Source: Cardinalis cardinalis (Eukaryota; Chordata; Aves; Passeriformes; Cardinalidae). Taken from it: 64,000 nucleotides of DNA. The stretch covers positions 3,238,319 through 3,302,318 of the forward strand of contig JACDOX010000008.1 of assembly GCA_014549065.1 (NCBI GenBank). Direction: 5' to 3'. Positions 13,467 to 26,200 of the stretch are shown in pieces (within the stretch, counting starts at the first letter, position 1; each line of letters starts with the position of its first letter). The notes beneath the pieces were generated by a model. That model saw only the letters and a list, made by a program, of their open reading frames with translations, was not told the DNA's origin and ran no database searches. The position numbers and the translations under genes were made by a program.

Positions 13467-13492
13467 TTTGGGAATGAAAATCTCCTTTGGGA
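13457..13492 (+). repeat. Direct repeat, 17 bp twice, period 19
   Basis: GAAAATCTCCTTTGGGA is present at 13457-13473 and again at 13476-13492. The first copy overlaps the right arm of the adjacent inverted repeat. Slippage or template switching at the hairpin could have produced it. Confidence 0.9.
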
Positions 13493-13946
13493 TGAAACTA
13501 GAGCATTTATCTGAAAGTCTTCCCGGATAAAGGACAGCCCTATGACTTTCTTTATATAAACTGTTTTTATGACCATCCATATCTAATAATTTCAATGTGC
13601 AGAGGATGTAAAAACCATGTAGCAGATACAAGAGGTTTTGAAGCCTTCTATCAAAGCCATGCCTGATGGAATTGCTAGCTGTTGGAGCACTATCTTTGAC
13701 ACACTTAAGCAGTGGTTTTAATTAAGAGTAAGGGTGCCATTATAATAGATATGAGGGGTGGCAGTGGATAAGGCCATGATCTAACTGGAAGGAAGAGGAG
13801 GATCATGGCCAGAAGAGTTCTGTGTTGCACTGCAGCAGTACATGTCTTCCAGGTCATTAGTGGCCAGGGATAGGCTAAGCTGTTGCATGGCTTTCTCCAC
13901 AGCTTTTTCCTTGGAACCTGCCTTAGCCCAAGTCTGCCTTTGCTGC
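13493..13946. other. Unannotated non-coding DNA
   Basis: AT-rich at first, then more GC-rich towards the telomere-like block. Long frames are open on both strands at 13781-14183. They overlap each other almost completely and lack splice or start support, so I do not call a gene. Confidence 0.5.
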
Positions 13947-13991
13947 CTAGGGTTAGGCTTAGGGTTGCGCCCAGGGTTTGGGGTTAGGGTT
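13947..13991 (+). repeat. Degenerate interstitial telomere-like repeat, G-rich
   Basis: The stretch holds three exact TTAGGG-type words and several decayed ones (TTAGGC, CCAGGG, TTTGGGG). It has at least four runs of three or more G on the plus strand separated by short loops, so a G-quadruplex is plausible. TTAGGG is the vertebrate telomere unit. Short internal copies are usually attributed to telomerase-mediated break repair or random drift. Confidence 0.6.
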
Positions 13992-15989
13992 CCCCTTCCC
14001 ACTGCCTCACCTTTATACCTGTTTGGGAGGGGAAGGGCAATGCAATACCATTTTACAACACAAATTAAAAGACAGCACTTTGATACAATGAAATTGGGTG
14101 TGATTTTTTCCTTTTCCTTGGATAGAGACTTACTGAACCCTAGGCATGAGGAGAGAGGTGCAGTTCTTACGTGCATCCTCTAATAAATTTCCTCACCAAT
14201 GGACTAGACTTGGTAACAGAACAGTTTGCTGTAGGAGAAGGCTGAATGCTGGGTAGAAGCCTTTTATAAAAGAATCCTGTTAAAAAGAGTAAACCTGTTA
14301 CCGGGAAGAAATCAAGTGAACTGGTCTGACAAAAGAAACAAGAATAGATGACACCATGTTCGTGAAAAACTGTTTTTTAAAGAAGCAAAATGGTTTTGTT
14401 TCCACAAGCTAGCAAAAGGGATATTGGTTGCTACAGCAGGAATCTAATGGCATCAGATTCACCAGCCTGGTTGTTTATTTGTAGGAATATGTCCAGTGAA
14501 CATTTCAAGTACTCCAGGAAGAAAAGAGAGACTGAGGACTTAGCTATGTTTTATTAACATTTTCTTTCCAATAGGAATCAAACTGAAGAAGACAACTGAA
14601 GATAAATCCTGATTTCACTTTATTATTAGTTGTTGAGATATGCATTTATCAGAAGAAATGAGAAACAGATTACACCAGCAAACACATCTGGCCTTTGACT
14701 GGCCTTCAAGTCATCCAAAAAGAAGCACAAAATATGGAGCTGTTTACAGCCAGGCACTTAAAATCCCACACAGCTGCAAGGGTGAGAGGCAGCAGAATAA
14801 ACTCTCAAGACAAGCTGACAACAGCTCCACTGCCGGGGTGCCCCTTTGCAGACGAGACAACAACAGATGAAGAAATCTTGAGAATGACCCAGAGCAGTGC
14901 TCATTAGTGAATGAAGCACAGGCAGGAAATGGGACAAGATTTCTTTGTCATAGTTTTTCACCCAGCTGTCTGCCTGTCCCACAGCCACCCACAGGCAATC
15001 GAATATAGTCATAGTCAACCTCCAGAAAAGTTATACAAATAAAACCTCCAGTGATTGCATACAGACTCCTTCCAAGTTACATTTGCCCCATTAGCAAGGA
15101 ATGAAAAATTACTGGGTTTAATCCAGGCACGTTAATCATTGCAATTGAAACTTATTAGGAGTGGTTGTATTTAGGTAAATCTGATAGAACTATGTGATTC
15201 CTCTTACTGGTGTCACCTGGATATCTATTTATCTGCATATCTATTATTAATTTTTGATTTACTAACACTTTTACTACTTCTGTTTTGTTTCCTTCTTATG
15301 GCAAAGCTGTGATTTTTACTTNATACTCTCTTTGTAAACTCTCTTTGTGTTAAACAGATGTGTGCAATACCCAAAAAGGAGAGCATTAACAAGCAGAGAA
15401 AAACATTTCTGGACTTCTGAAATGGAACCTGTGGAATCAAATGCTATTTTGGGATTTTTAAGTTATCATAATGACACTGAGACTCCAGCTTCTTTGGGAC
15501 ATTTTTTTTGCAAGTACAGCTCACTTGCTCATAGGCTATAAAAAACATTTACTTTTTCTTATGGAATGAATGCAGTTTTTTATATAACAGAAGTTAAATA
15601 ACAGAAGCCTGTTACAGGGAATTCTGTAACTCTTGTTTTTCCAAATGGTAGCCATCCTGTTGCTCTCCACCAGGAGCCACCTGTCTGTAGGGTACTCTGA
15701 GTAGTTACATTCTACTCCACTGCTGTTCATTGTGCCTTCATGTTTGGCTTTGCTGCTCAGCTGCAGTGGCCATTTTTAAATGGAGCAGTTGTCTATGAGC
15801 TGTTCATGAGAGTCTTCTAAATGGAGACTTTGAACACATCAGCACTGACATTGAGCATCAATAAAATGAGTGTCATATTTGTAGCCTATAGCCATTCTTT
15901 AAAAAATCATGGATTCATGCAGTCTTGAGCCATCCAGTGTGTAGAGTTCCAGAGTGGCATTAGGCAGACAGAGAATTCAAGCTGGCATT
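13992..15989. other. Unannotated non-coding DNA
   Basis: No gene is supported. Two overlapping frames of about 70 codons at 14640-14907 have ATG starts but no promoter or splice context. No interspersed repeat is recognised. Confidence 0.5.
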
Positions 15990-16007
15990 AAAAAAAAAAA
16001 AAAAAAA
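15990..16007 (+). repeat. Poly(A) run of 18
   Basis: Eighteen uninterrupted A bases follow CTGGCATT. No recognisable retroelement body or processed gene lies upstream, and no target-site duplication is evident. It is probably a simple homopolymer rather than a retrotransposition tail. Confidence 0.9.
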
Positions 16008-16730
16008 GCCCAGCCCCTTCCGACCTAAAATTTTCAGCACCGATATGAGACAACTCTCTCTAGTGTCAGCACCTCTATTTAGAAACCCCACTTGAATCAG
16101 TCCATGTGAGTATCATGGCATTCTTTCACACTCTAAAGTATCTACAAGGAGCTGGTCTGAGAGCAACTTATTCCACCCTAGCTAGCAGAGAGACCTGAGA
16201 TACAAAGAAGTCATAATTGCTNATCAAAGTGATTTTATGTTTAATGGGGAGGAGTTGCTGCAAACTATCAGAAGAGTCTTTGAGGCATCTGGTTTGTTGC
16301 TTTTGGAGTCCCATTAATATCTCTTCTGTTTTGTTACAATGGTAATGGTAGCTATCAGACATTACTGCATCTCCTCTTACCACTGTGTCTGGGTGCAGTA
16401 TCACTAGAGCTTTTAGTTGTGTATTTTTCTCCCCACATCTCTCATTTCTCATCTTTATTTGAATCACAGTCTTGTTCAGCAGGTCAGCTAATGGAGAGCA
16501 GATTTTTTTACTTATTCTGGTTTTTTTTACCCTTTTCCCTCTATTTATATAACACACAATTTGTAATCTTTTTTAAACCAAAGAAGAGAGAAGTCTTGAG
16601 TTCATCTAGATTAAAATCAGCTGCAGCCTATTAATGGACTCAGCCCAAGACTGAGATTTTAGGAAACAAAAACACTGGACTAAATTATACTGAACTGGCC
16701 TCTGTCTCCTGGTGAGGGGATTCGTATAGC
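16008..16730. other. Unannotated non-coding DNA
   Basis: Ordinary single-copy sequence. The first 90 bases after the poly(A) run carry two isolated CpGs (CCGACC and ACCGAT). No gene features are seen. Confidence 0.45.
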
Positions 16731-16766
16731 GAGAGGAAAGGGGAAAAGGGGGGTAAAGGGAGAGGA
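16731..16766 (+). repeat. G-rich polypurine tract
   Basis: A 36-base run is purine except for one T. It contains runs of four, six and three G. A further GGGG lies about 20 bases upstream, so a weak quadruplex or triplex-forming tract is conceivable. It is low-complexity sequence. Confidence 0.75.
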
Positions 16767-18738
16767 TCTCCATGTGGTTTTAATTCATTTTGATTCTCTT
16801 CCTGAAGCTAATTTACCCAACACAAAGGCTCTGTAGTGGGCAGCCAGCTTTTTAGAAGTTTGGCTTTCACTGATAAACAACTCGGTTCCTGTTCTGAAGG
16901 TCCGAGATAGCTCAGACCTGTGTGTAATCAGCCAAAGTTTAATGTATTTTGGTACAGGGTATTTCAATTACATATTAGAGTCCTTTCATCATCTGTCAGA
17001 GTGTATCCTGAAGACTCTCAGATAATTGATCTAACTCCTCCATTCATTCTGTCCCCAGAAACAGACAGTGAATTGTCTCATTGAAGAATCAGAATAGCAG
17101 ACACATGCAAGTCAGGCCAAAAGTGCTTCCACTGGTATGGCACTCACAGAAGGCAGTTCTGAGCTTCTTCTGGGCATAGGAGCCTTTGCCACTGAAGGAG
17201 CAATGTACTGTTCTCTGCTAAAGGGAAAATANTCATTGATTCTATTCACCCCCTCTGACATTAAATCTTTTTTATTGCATTCTTAGTCCCATTACTGTGT
17301 TTAGTCCTCTAGCAACATGCAAGAAGTTATGTCTTTGCCCTAAAAAAGCCAGACAGTGGGTGGAGAAGTGAAGCAAACAGTAAACCATTAGCTGGAAATT
17401 ACTTGATTAATTATGTTAGGCCCAGACTGTCTTTGGTTACAGTTTTCATGTATTTAGTGACAATAACTTGTAATCTAAACAAAACTAGAAGGCAAATAGG
17501 GAGATTAGTGGAGAGAGTGGAACTGGGCCTTGGAAGGAAGGGTTGACGTGAGACAATAGCTGTGCATGTATGGCTTCCCAGTGCTTCAGTCCCATGTGCA
17601 AATATTTGTTATGGGAAATGAGTAAAAGCATGGCCCAAATCTATCACTGCCTAATAAGCCATGACAATCAGCGCCAGTTGTTCACTGCTCTGTTAATGTG
17701 TCCTCGGAATGAGTAACATCAAAGCAAATACAGTTTTAAGATTAAGATCTGGGGATATCTGGCTTCAACTGCTAATTCTTGTTGGTTTTGTGTAATAATG
17801 GATGAAAGAATTTCACCATGTCCTGTTTTCAATCTTCTAAGTTACAGAGATGCTGAAATGTTCAGCGTTATGTGAAGGACACTCCATTTCTACAGTGTTT
17901 CATTCTGTATACATATAATCCAGTTATTGTGTAGCTGTCCAGGAAGCCTTATATATCCTTATCTGGGCAAGTTTCTCCAAAGTGAATTTTGCATTTTCAT
18001 GGTTTTCCTGCTTTACGAGTCAGTTCAAGCAAAGGTTTAAATACAGAGAGAATCCCTTCTACTTTGCTTGAAAAATAATTTCTCACATTTATAACAGGTC
18101 ATCTGAAAACTATGTTGAGCAGGACATGGTCTTTCCATGGGATTCTTCCTTCTCTCAAGTGCATGCTGTGCTTTTCCATCAGCACCCAGTTCACCTCCTG
18201 TGTGCTCTGAAAATTGGCCAGAGCTGATGCAAAGCTTTCAGAAGTTCGACTGGGTTTTTTAAGGATAAATCAAGTTTCAGTTGATATACTGGAAATCTTC
18301 TTAAAATTTCCTGCCTGTATTTCTTCTTACCAAAACTTAAGGCATGATGTAGCTGAAATAAAGTGACCTGAAGGCTTTTGGATACTGTAAGGTGTTTCAC
18401 TTTTCCCCTTGGCCTTCCTCAAATGCTGTTGGAAGCAAATTGGTTTGCTGTCCTTTTCGGTTACTTTGTTCTGTTCTTCTGCTTTTATTCTGTTAGTCTG
18501 TTATTTGTCTAATGCTCAGACAGATCACTTTCTCCCCTCACCCCAGCCTGTTAGATATGGATGACTCCAACAGAAGTGGTTAAAACTTTATTCAGAAATA
18601 ACTGGAAGTAATTAGCCATCTAGGCCAGAGATTTATTTTAAGGCTCAAAGTAACCTAATAGTATTCTGAGAGAGTAAACTTAATTTCAGATGACTTTGGA
18701 TTACTTTTGTAAGAAGAAACCTGGTTTTGGTGTTCTTT
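16767..18738. other. Unannotated non-coding DNA
   Basis: No open frame above 70 codons with supporting signals, and no RNA gene or repeat, is recognised. Intronic or intergenic. Confidence 0.5.
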
Positions 18739-18757
18739 ACACACAAACACACACACC
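18739..18757 (+). repeat. Imperfect (AC)n microsatellite
   Basis: A short ACACACAAACACACACAC run broken by one AA insertion and followed by A/C-rich sequence. It is too short and interrupted to be highly variable. Confidence 0.8.
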
Positions 18758-19728
18758 CCAACAAAAACAAAAAGTAAAATAAACACTTTTATGTTTTTGC
18801 TATTCCACAGCTAGCAAATTACCAAAGAAACAATTACAGTAGTTCAATATAGTAAAAACTGTGTGAGTAACATTGGCTTACCGTAAGCTTCACGTGCTAG
18901 GATATGCTTCCTCTGTCGACAAAAATACCATGTTCATCCCCAGCACTTTTAGAAGCAGAGCTGCCTTTCTCATTGCCCTAATCTCCACATTTGTGGCATC
19001 TGTTCCCATGATTCCCTTTGTCTTGTGAGGTCCAGATCCTGCACAGCCTGTGTCTTTTTGTAGTCTTTTGTTTTTAGTAATTACTAAACAAAGCAGTATT
19101 TGACTGTAGCTTTATTTAGTTTGAAAGGAAATGCAGTGCTAGAGCGACCAGTTTCAATGGGTTTTAACCCAAGACATAATAAAAAGATCGAGTCTTTTTC
19201 TTTCATTGATTCCAACCTGAAGAAACCAGATAGTTCAAACAAAAAACTTATGAGAAGGATGGGGTTCAGTCATTTCAAGGCATCATGCTATGACATAATT
19301 TTGAGAAACCTATTTTAGTGTGTTTGCAGACTTGACCTACTTATATGACTTACTCTTGGTTCCTAACATAAAAGTTGTCATCGCAACTGTAAAGCTAGAA
19401 ATGCACTTTTGAGAAAGAGAGAAAAAAATTGAGAGCACAATATTCAGTTACCATGAAAAAGGTTTTATCTTGATATTCTACTCTGACTCTGTCCAATTAG
19501 ATCCTTTGCTGTCATACAAAATGGTGTAGTTGGTAAGGTGTTGATACTGGAGGTTCCCAGGGATATGGCACAGCAGAAGTGATGTGTTATTACCAGGCTG
19601 AGCTCTAGTCACCTGTGCACTGTTAAGGGCCTGCAATATTTGCTCACATTTTACCTGTAGAGAGGAAAAATCTCAAATTTTTTTCAGTTTTCAGCTACAT
19701 GAAGTTTTCTGCATAGAGGAAGAAAATG
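18758..19728. other. Unannotated non-coding DNA
   Basis: AT-rich, with a 72-codon plus-strand frame at 19100-19318 that lacks splice support. Nothing else is seen. Confidence 0.45.
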
Positions 19729-19756
19729 GAGAGAGGGAGAGAGAGAAAGAGAGAGA
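19729..19756 (+). repeat. (GA)n-type polypurine microsatellite
   Basis: A run of GAGAG and GAAAG units, purine only. Such tracts can adopt triplex structures and bind GAGA-type factors in some animals. Here it is simply low-complexity sequence. Confidence 0.85.
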
Positions 19757-22384
19757 TCCTGCTTTCATGTTCTTCTCACNTAGCTGGCAGCACAAGCGCA
19801 TGGGCAGCCACACGTGCCCAGGCACCAGAGCTCTTGTGCAAAGCAGCACACGTCACTTACGTGACTCAGACTAAGTTTCACTCCTCTGCTCTGGTGCCTG
19901 CCTCAGGACAGGAAGAAGGGCCCACTGGGAAGGTTTATTTTAAGAAGTTGCTGTACCATTTTGGTTCCTTTTGGCTGCAGTGTTCATTGTAAGCACAGAG
20001 CAAGAAAGCAAAAGCTTTCTTGAGGATGCTCTGTGCAAGCTGTGTGGCTGTCAGTGTTTCTCATCTGCCCTCTGTGCTCCAAACTTCGTGTGCTTTCAGA
20101 GTACTCTGCTGATGTGTCAGGTCAAGCTCCTTGGTTTCCACTTCTCAGATAACTAGGAGTAGTTCACCCTGGCTGCTATCAAACTGTTCAACTTTCCTTA
20201 AAACTATTCCTACTAGAGTAACAGTCTACCAGTATTTTACCATGAAAAGATATTCTTTGGGGATATCTGCATCTGTGGTAATCTGAGGAAGCTATGGGCA
20301 GAAGCTGCTATACAAGGTGTACATGTGCTCAGAGTCTGAAACTGCACTTAAGAATAAAGGGCAGAATAATATGCATCCTGTAATATGATAGGGGATTTAC
20401 AGAAATTCCATTTGGAGGATATTAATAGTTATTGCCANACTTTGCCTGGGATGCTTTTTAATAGTTTCTGAAATGAGATGGCTTTATTGTTTAGAGAGCT
20501 CCAAGAAATAAAATTGGTTTTGGCTTGGGAGTTTTGAAGAACAGGCCACGAGTTCTTCATTATCAGCTGTGCCTGTAGGTGAACAATGCACTTGGAGCTC
20601 TTTCATTTTCCTTTCAGAGTGCTGGGGAACGTTGCCATGCAGCCTAAAGCATAATGGTGGATGAAGAATGAAGTTATTTGCTTTGGTCATCATCAGTTTT
20701 TAACAAAACTAAGATGGCTCAGTCTGGTGCATTTTACATTAACTGGGTGTATTGTACATTGCTTTCAAGATTTTCATGCTGGGCAGCACTTACTTTGTAG
20801 ATCTTTGGTACACTCAGACTTCCAAGCAATGTAGACTTCCCAGTGTAGGTCAAATTCTCTTACGCCTTCTGTCTTCCTTCGGGCAGCACTTTCCACAAAA
20901 GTATTCCAATAGTATCAGGTTATTTGTTTATTTTCCTGAATTGCTAGTTCTAAAACATCTTTCTCATACTGTTCAGAGAGAAACAGTCTAGTCAATAAAA
21001 GCAGAAATTGGAGAACAGTTGACTGTTTTGAGTAGAGCTTTGAGAATCCAGTCATGCCGGTTTTCTGGGTCTGCTTAGCATTTTACTTTGATGCTGTATG
21101 TCCTGTACCTTCACCCTGTGAAGGGTGAATACAAAAGTAGAATATTGATGCTAGTCCAAAACTTCGTTTATCATTCGTTACCTGAATTTCACATAACTGT
21201 AAAACTGTGCCTGAGGTTCCACAAAAGAAATTTTCTTTTGAGGTTTTTGTTTTGATTTGGGTTGGATCAATCCAGAAAATGTCTTGTGGCATATTACTTG
21301 AATTTTTGCAGGTTTTTTTATCCATCAGGAAATAAATTTCCTGAAGATCTGAGCCAGTGGAAGAAGATGAAATAAGATAGAAGATGGTCATGTAGACAAC
21401 TTCTTGTTTGTTCAGAGGATTAGTCTTCAGATTTTTGCCAAGTTTCATATAAAAGTTTGGTCTGGCTCTGATGTAATCCACAGTGATTCATCTGCTTCCC
21501 ACTGTGTCCCAAGAGGGTGAATCATGCTGTATATCTCCAAGATAAACTATCAACATACACTGACAGAGGTGTCACTCAGGTAAAGAATGATAAACAAATT
21601 ACACTAGAAAAGATACTGTCCTGAGGTCAAACATTTCCCTCTAAGTGACAGCTAGCAAATACATGGAAATGTCCTTTACTGGTTCTAGATTGCCTGTTTT
21701 GTATTTCCTCTGTCTAGAAAAAGATGAGACTGAGAAGCAGACAACAATAAGTTTCTTTCCTGATATTGAGCACCATAGTTGGGAAGGTTATTTTCTTCTT
21801 CCTGCTAAGTACCCTGACATGTGGTTTTTTCCTCAGATATTGCTTAGCAGTATCAGCTTGAAGAGATGGTTCTGTTTGGGATAAAACTTTATTTGTTTCC
21901 CTCCCCACTCCCATTTCTTTTTTTTTTTCTCTTTTTTTGTACTAGACTAGACAACTATGTCATTTGAAGAACAAAAATAAATTTTCTATTTCTGTATCAG
22001 ATTTTCTCCCCAACCTTTTATCTACTGATTTGCCTGATTTGCAGCCCTTCTTTCCCTCTCTCCTTGCTGATAACTAATGGACTTTGGTATTAAGCCAGCC
22101 TTTCAGTGCACACACCACCATGCCAAGGAGAGTGTGTGCAGCTATTCTGTCTGCTTTGGAAGCCTACAGATGCAGCCAGAGCTAGAACAATTCCCNTATT
22201 GATCCCACACTTGTCAGTTAATCCGTCATAAGGCATGGGAATCCTAGCCCTATCCACATCTGCCTGCATAACTGCAGGGGGAAAACCAGTTCTCTGAAGC
22301 TCTCACCAGGAAACAAGAAAGCAAAGAGAAATGGGAGCTTGCTGGGAGAGAGGGCTGTAAGCTGCTGGGCCAGAGGGCCGTGAG
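19757..22384. other. Unannotated non-coding DNA with minor structure
   Basis: No gene is supported; the longest frame is 132 codons on the minus strand at 21083-21481, with no splice or family features. A small hairpin lies at 21110-21129: TTCACCCT and its exact complement around a 4-base loop. A T-rich run lies at about 21917-21937. Confidence 0.5.
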
Positions 22385-22515
22385 ATTGCCTACCTGCTCC
22401 ACCCTCTCCCCCGACTCCTTTTCATCCTCCTGCAGGTCAGCAGGATCAGGTTTATGTTAGTGACCCATTAAGCTTATCAAATAAATGTTGCAGCAGCAGG
22501 TGTTTGGCTCTCTCC
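22385..22515. promoter_or_regulatory. Conserved-element-like block
   Basis: A C-rich segment passes abruptly into a patch with CCATTAAGC (homeodomain-like core) and CAAATAAATG, followed by two CAGCAG words. This mixed, non-repetitive composition resembles vertebrate conserved enhancers. Judged by eye only. Confidence 0.18.
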
Positions 22516-23100
22516 ACATGCCAAGTCTAACAAGGTTGATATTGTGTCTGTGGCCAAAGTAATGCAGTAATTACTTTTCTGGGCTTGGAACGCCCAAGAG
22601 ATTTCTGGGAACTAGTTAGAAAAACAAACCTTGCTAAGAGTAGGGGATTTTTAAAAAGGAACAGTGGTGCTCTCTGTGCCAGAAGGAGAGGACAGGCATT
22701 TTGGGTGCAGCATCCAGCGTGGTGCCCCATCCCCTCACAGACTGCTCATGTTACAGGGGCCTGGAACAGAGGCAAAGTGCCTGACTTTGGTTGCTCATGT
22801 TGGGATGGGCAGCTTATTTTGGCCCACGGTGGCATGTGGAAAGGCAGCTATTCCTTTAGAGTTGTTAATGTGTATTGTAAGAGTTGCACAGCATAGCATT
22901 CCCACTGCTGCCTGTTTCTTGCTTTGTGCATTTCCCTTGTAAGCTCTGAACACAGGTACTGAGTTACAGGACATGATGCAGCCTAATTACCCTAGAGGAA
23001 GAATGAGATCTCACAGCAGAGCTGTGCCCTGCCCCTTTATCTCATGTGGTCCCTCTCAGGCCAGGGAGGAGAAAGTTAAAACAGGTCTGTACAGTGATGA
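22516..23100. other. Unannotated DNA, slightly GC-richer
   Basis: Two overlapping plus-strand frames at 22585-22942 reach about 100 codons. Neither has an acceptor or donor at plausible ends. I do not call a gene. Confidence 0.45.
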
Positions 23101-23250
23101 CGTTTAAAAGCAGCAATTTCCATCATTCTTTTTGAAAGAGTATTGATCATTTAGGCCAAAGCTTTTTCCCTGCAGCTGATTATTATATGTGATAATGTTA
23201 CCATAATGTCATTTAAACCAGCTTAAGTAATTGCAAAAATGGCCTGAACG
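23101..23250. promoter_or_regulatory. AT-rich conserved-element-like block
   Basis: Contains GTATTGATCATTTAGG, GCTGATTATTATATG, ATGTCATTTAAACC and GTAATTGC words. These are dense homeodomain- and POU-like cores in a short span without repeat character. A possible enhancer, judged only by composition. Confidence 0.18.
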
Positions 23251-26200
23251 ACTAGAAATTTCTTCTATTGCTGTGTGGTTGTCCAGGAGACCAGAATTTG
23301 AAAGTGAGAAGAGGAAGAAAGCAAAACTGATTAGACATTCATAGGGTTGCACATTAGACTTGAACCTGATATGTTTAAAAAACTACTTTTTTATATAAGA
23401 AACCTGTAAAATTCCTACTACCTATAGATAATTCTATAGGCATCCTTCTCTGCTGTTGAACCATGCTACAAAGCAATGCCTTTGTAGTGATGAATGAATT
23501 TTCCCAAGCTAGGAAAGTTAGCCTTTCATATTTCAATACATCTGGCAGTGCTTTCCCATCCCCGCTGTTTATGTTAAGCAGTGTTTTTGCATATCACACT
23601 GCATCCTGAAGACCTGATNCTTTGGTGGCTGTCCAAAGATTCCACACCATTCTCTCAGTGTTCTCAGGANCTCAGCACCTTCCTGCCGAGCTGCTTTGTC
23701 CTGGGTGCCTTGTGACTGAGTGAGCTGTGACCCCTGCTGGGAATGCCATGGCCTGCCAGTCCCAGGGCTGGATTCCGGACCAGGAATGCCACGCACTCGG
23801 AGGCGGGCGCTGTGGGCAGGTGGGACACCTCCTTCCTCAAGGTGTTCAGAGACTTTCTATAAACACTGAGTGTAGCAGGTAGTGGAGAGCTGCTGTACTA
23901 AGATTGCTGGAAGGGAAAGCAATGGAATTTGCCTCAGCATTATTGCACTTGGGCAAACCTTGTCTGCTCTTGAAAAATGGCACCAGGGTTCCTTCCACAG
24001 CAATTTCCCCATTACAAATGCAATACAGATCAGCCAAAGATCATGCAGGTTATGTATGACCTAAGATGGCCTAGATGGTGCTTATAGAGCTCTCTACTTC
24101 AATCTGGGACACATTTGCATGATATAGACAGGTTTTTTTAACATGGTCCTTTAATTTGATTTTTTATATATATTGTTGGAACAGTTGTTAAGCATTTGGA
24201 AGGACACATGAATCAGCTTAACTAGGACAGACTTTTTCATNATGTACTCTATAAACATTCAGGAATGATGTCTGAAAGTTGTCATTTGGAGGAAGCATTG
24301 CTACAGAATTTGGCCTACCAGCCTATCTGAAGTATCACATTCTGAGGGAAGATGAAGCCCATATATTTATTTTTCTATAAAAAGCAAAGACCAACTATGG
24401 CCAACTCTAATAAATCTCCACTGGAGAGAAGTGTGTCAGCAAGAAGCTATTCAGGACTGAGCTGTATGGCAATGTTAAAGAGCCTGGAGGCACGTTAGGA
24501 TTGGTGTTGCAGTGCCAGAGCTATGTATGAGAACCTCACACATGACTTATCAGTGTTCACCTGAGTGTAACCAGACATGAACCAGAATATATTTGCAATT
24601 AATATTGCAGCTGGGATTTTTCTCTTTACTTTTGTGATTAGGAGAATGTGCCAGCTGTGCACATGTGTGTCTTCTGGCAGTGGAGGGATGACAGTGCTTA
24701 GAGTTTCCATATGAAAGCAAGAGCATGCCTTCTCTAGGCCCAAAACATTTACGAATGTACTTCATAAAGCTTAAGAAATAATGACAAAGAGGAAAATAAG
24801 TGGCAGTGGATTAGACCAAGGTATTTTATGTACTGTGATGTTTTGTGTAGTCATCTGGAAAGAAATGGAAAAGATCTTTTGAAGATCATTGATTGGAAAC
24901 AATCTTTATTACCCATCAAGTTCACCTTTGTGAAAAAAGATGGTTATTTAAATGTTAGGCATCTTTTACTCCCATGGCACAAAACTGATTCAAAGACTTG
25001 TTCTGATAGATAAACTGTTAAATGGCTTGTTAGATTAGATAAGGGAATTGGAATGTATTTGATGTTAAAATTACATCCCTACATCCCTACATATGAAATC
25101 TCTCCTCATCTAGCAACTAGAAGAAGATATTACCTGAGTATAGGAGGTCATCTGTATGTTGTGTAGTTTTCTGAAGGCTGGGGATTGGTTTGGACATTAC
25201 TTTTATATTTACTACTTTTTATCCCCAGTGGAAAAAACCACATTTGTGTTGGCTATACAGAGATGAAAACATGTTAAAGTTTTCAGGTATCGGTAATGGA
25301 CACCAGAGTTCTCACCTGACAGTCAGTTTACATTAAGATCTGGGCTACATCAGAAAGAGGAAAATAGGACTGCTAACCAACCTAAGAGAGTTATATCATT
25401 CCATTCTTTAATGGGCAAGATTATTCCTGGCCTATTAATGTAGAAGTTGTCAACATGAATGGAATTACAGAGACCCCTGCAAAGACTCTCTTCAATATAA
25501 AATACCTGATATTGTCCTTTTTTGTCAGATTCCCGANACAAGGTAATGATGCCACTTACTTGACGAGGATGCTAAAAGCACATCTACCACTGAAATTAAT
25601 GAATTGTTTTTTCCTTGATTAAGAAGTTCTATTACTCCATGACCCAGAATCATCAAACTTATTTTTTTTTGTAGCCCATTTCCATTCATGGCTTATGGTC
25701 AAAACAAGAGTCTAAATCTCCATAATTAATCTTAAGCCCTTAATACACCATGTGATTTCTGACCCAGCAAGGACTTGGATCTCACAGTAACATATGCAGC
25801 AACAAAGTGATATCAGTCTTCCTGTTTCTTGTCTGAACCTTCCAAGAGCCACTATGAATACATGTCCGACACAATACCATTGCCATTACTGAAGATGCTG
25901 TCAGTGATTCCAGTGGGACTCCTAAAAATCAGAATGAAGCAAAGNCTTCTTTCTTGAACTGTTGATCATTTGATCATGAGAATGAAAAGGTTGTAGTTGT
26001 AATTTGGCTTTTTATTATGTTTTCTAAGCCTGTGGTGAGTAATCATAAACACTGACAGGTTACTAGCATGGTGTGTGCACGTATTTTGTATTTGGGAGCC
26101 AGTCCTGATATGACTGGGAAGTGTTCTTAAAGACTGCCTAAGGAGTGTTTCTCTTCTTCTGGGCAGCGTTGTATTTTGAGCTTTTAAGCATCATTTGAAC

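Noticed and set aside
13781..14183. Two long overlapping open frames on opposite strands (131 and 113 codons)
   Set aside because: Both run through the telomere-like block and mirror each other. No splice sites, start context or homologue.
15990..16007. Poly(A) run as the tail of a processed pseudogene or retroelement
   Set aside because: No recognisable body upstream, no target-site duplication and no polyadenylation signal at the right distance.
21083..21481. 132-codon minus-strand frame
   Set aside because: Isolated, no supporting splice or promoter signals, and amino acid composition typical of random AT-rich sequence.
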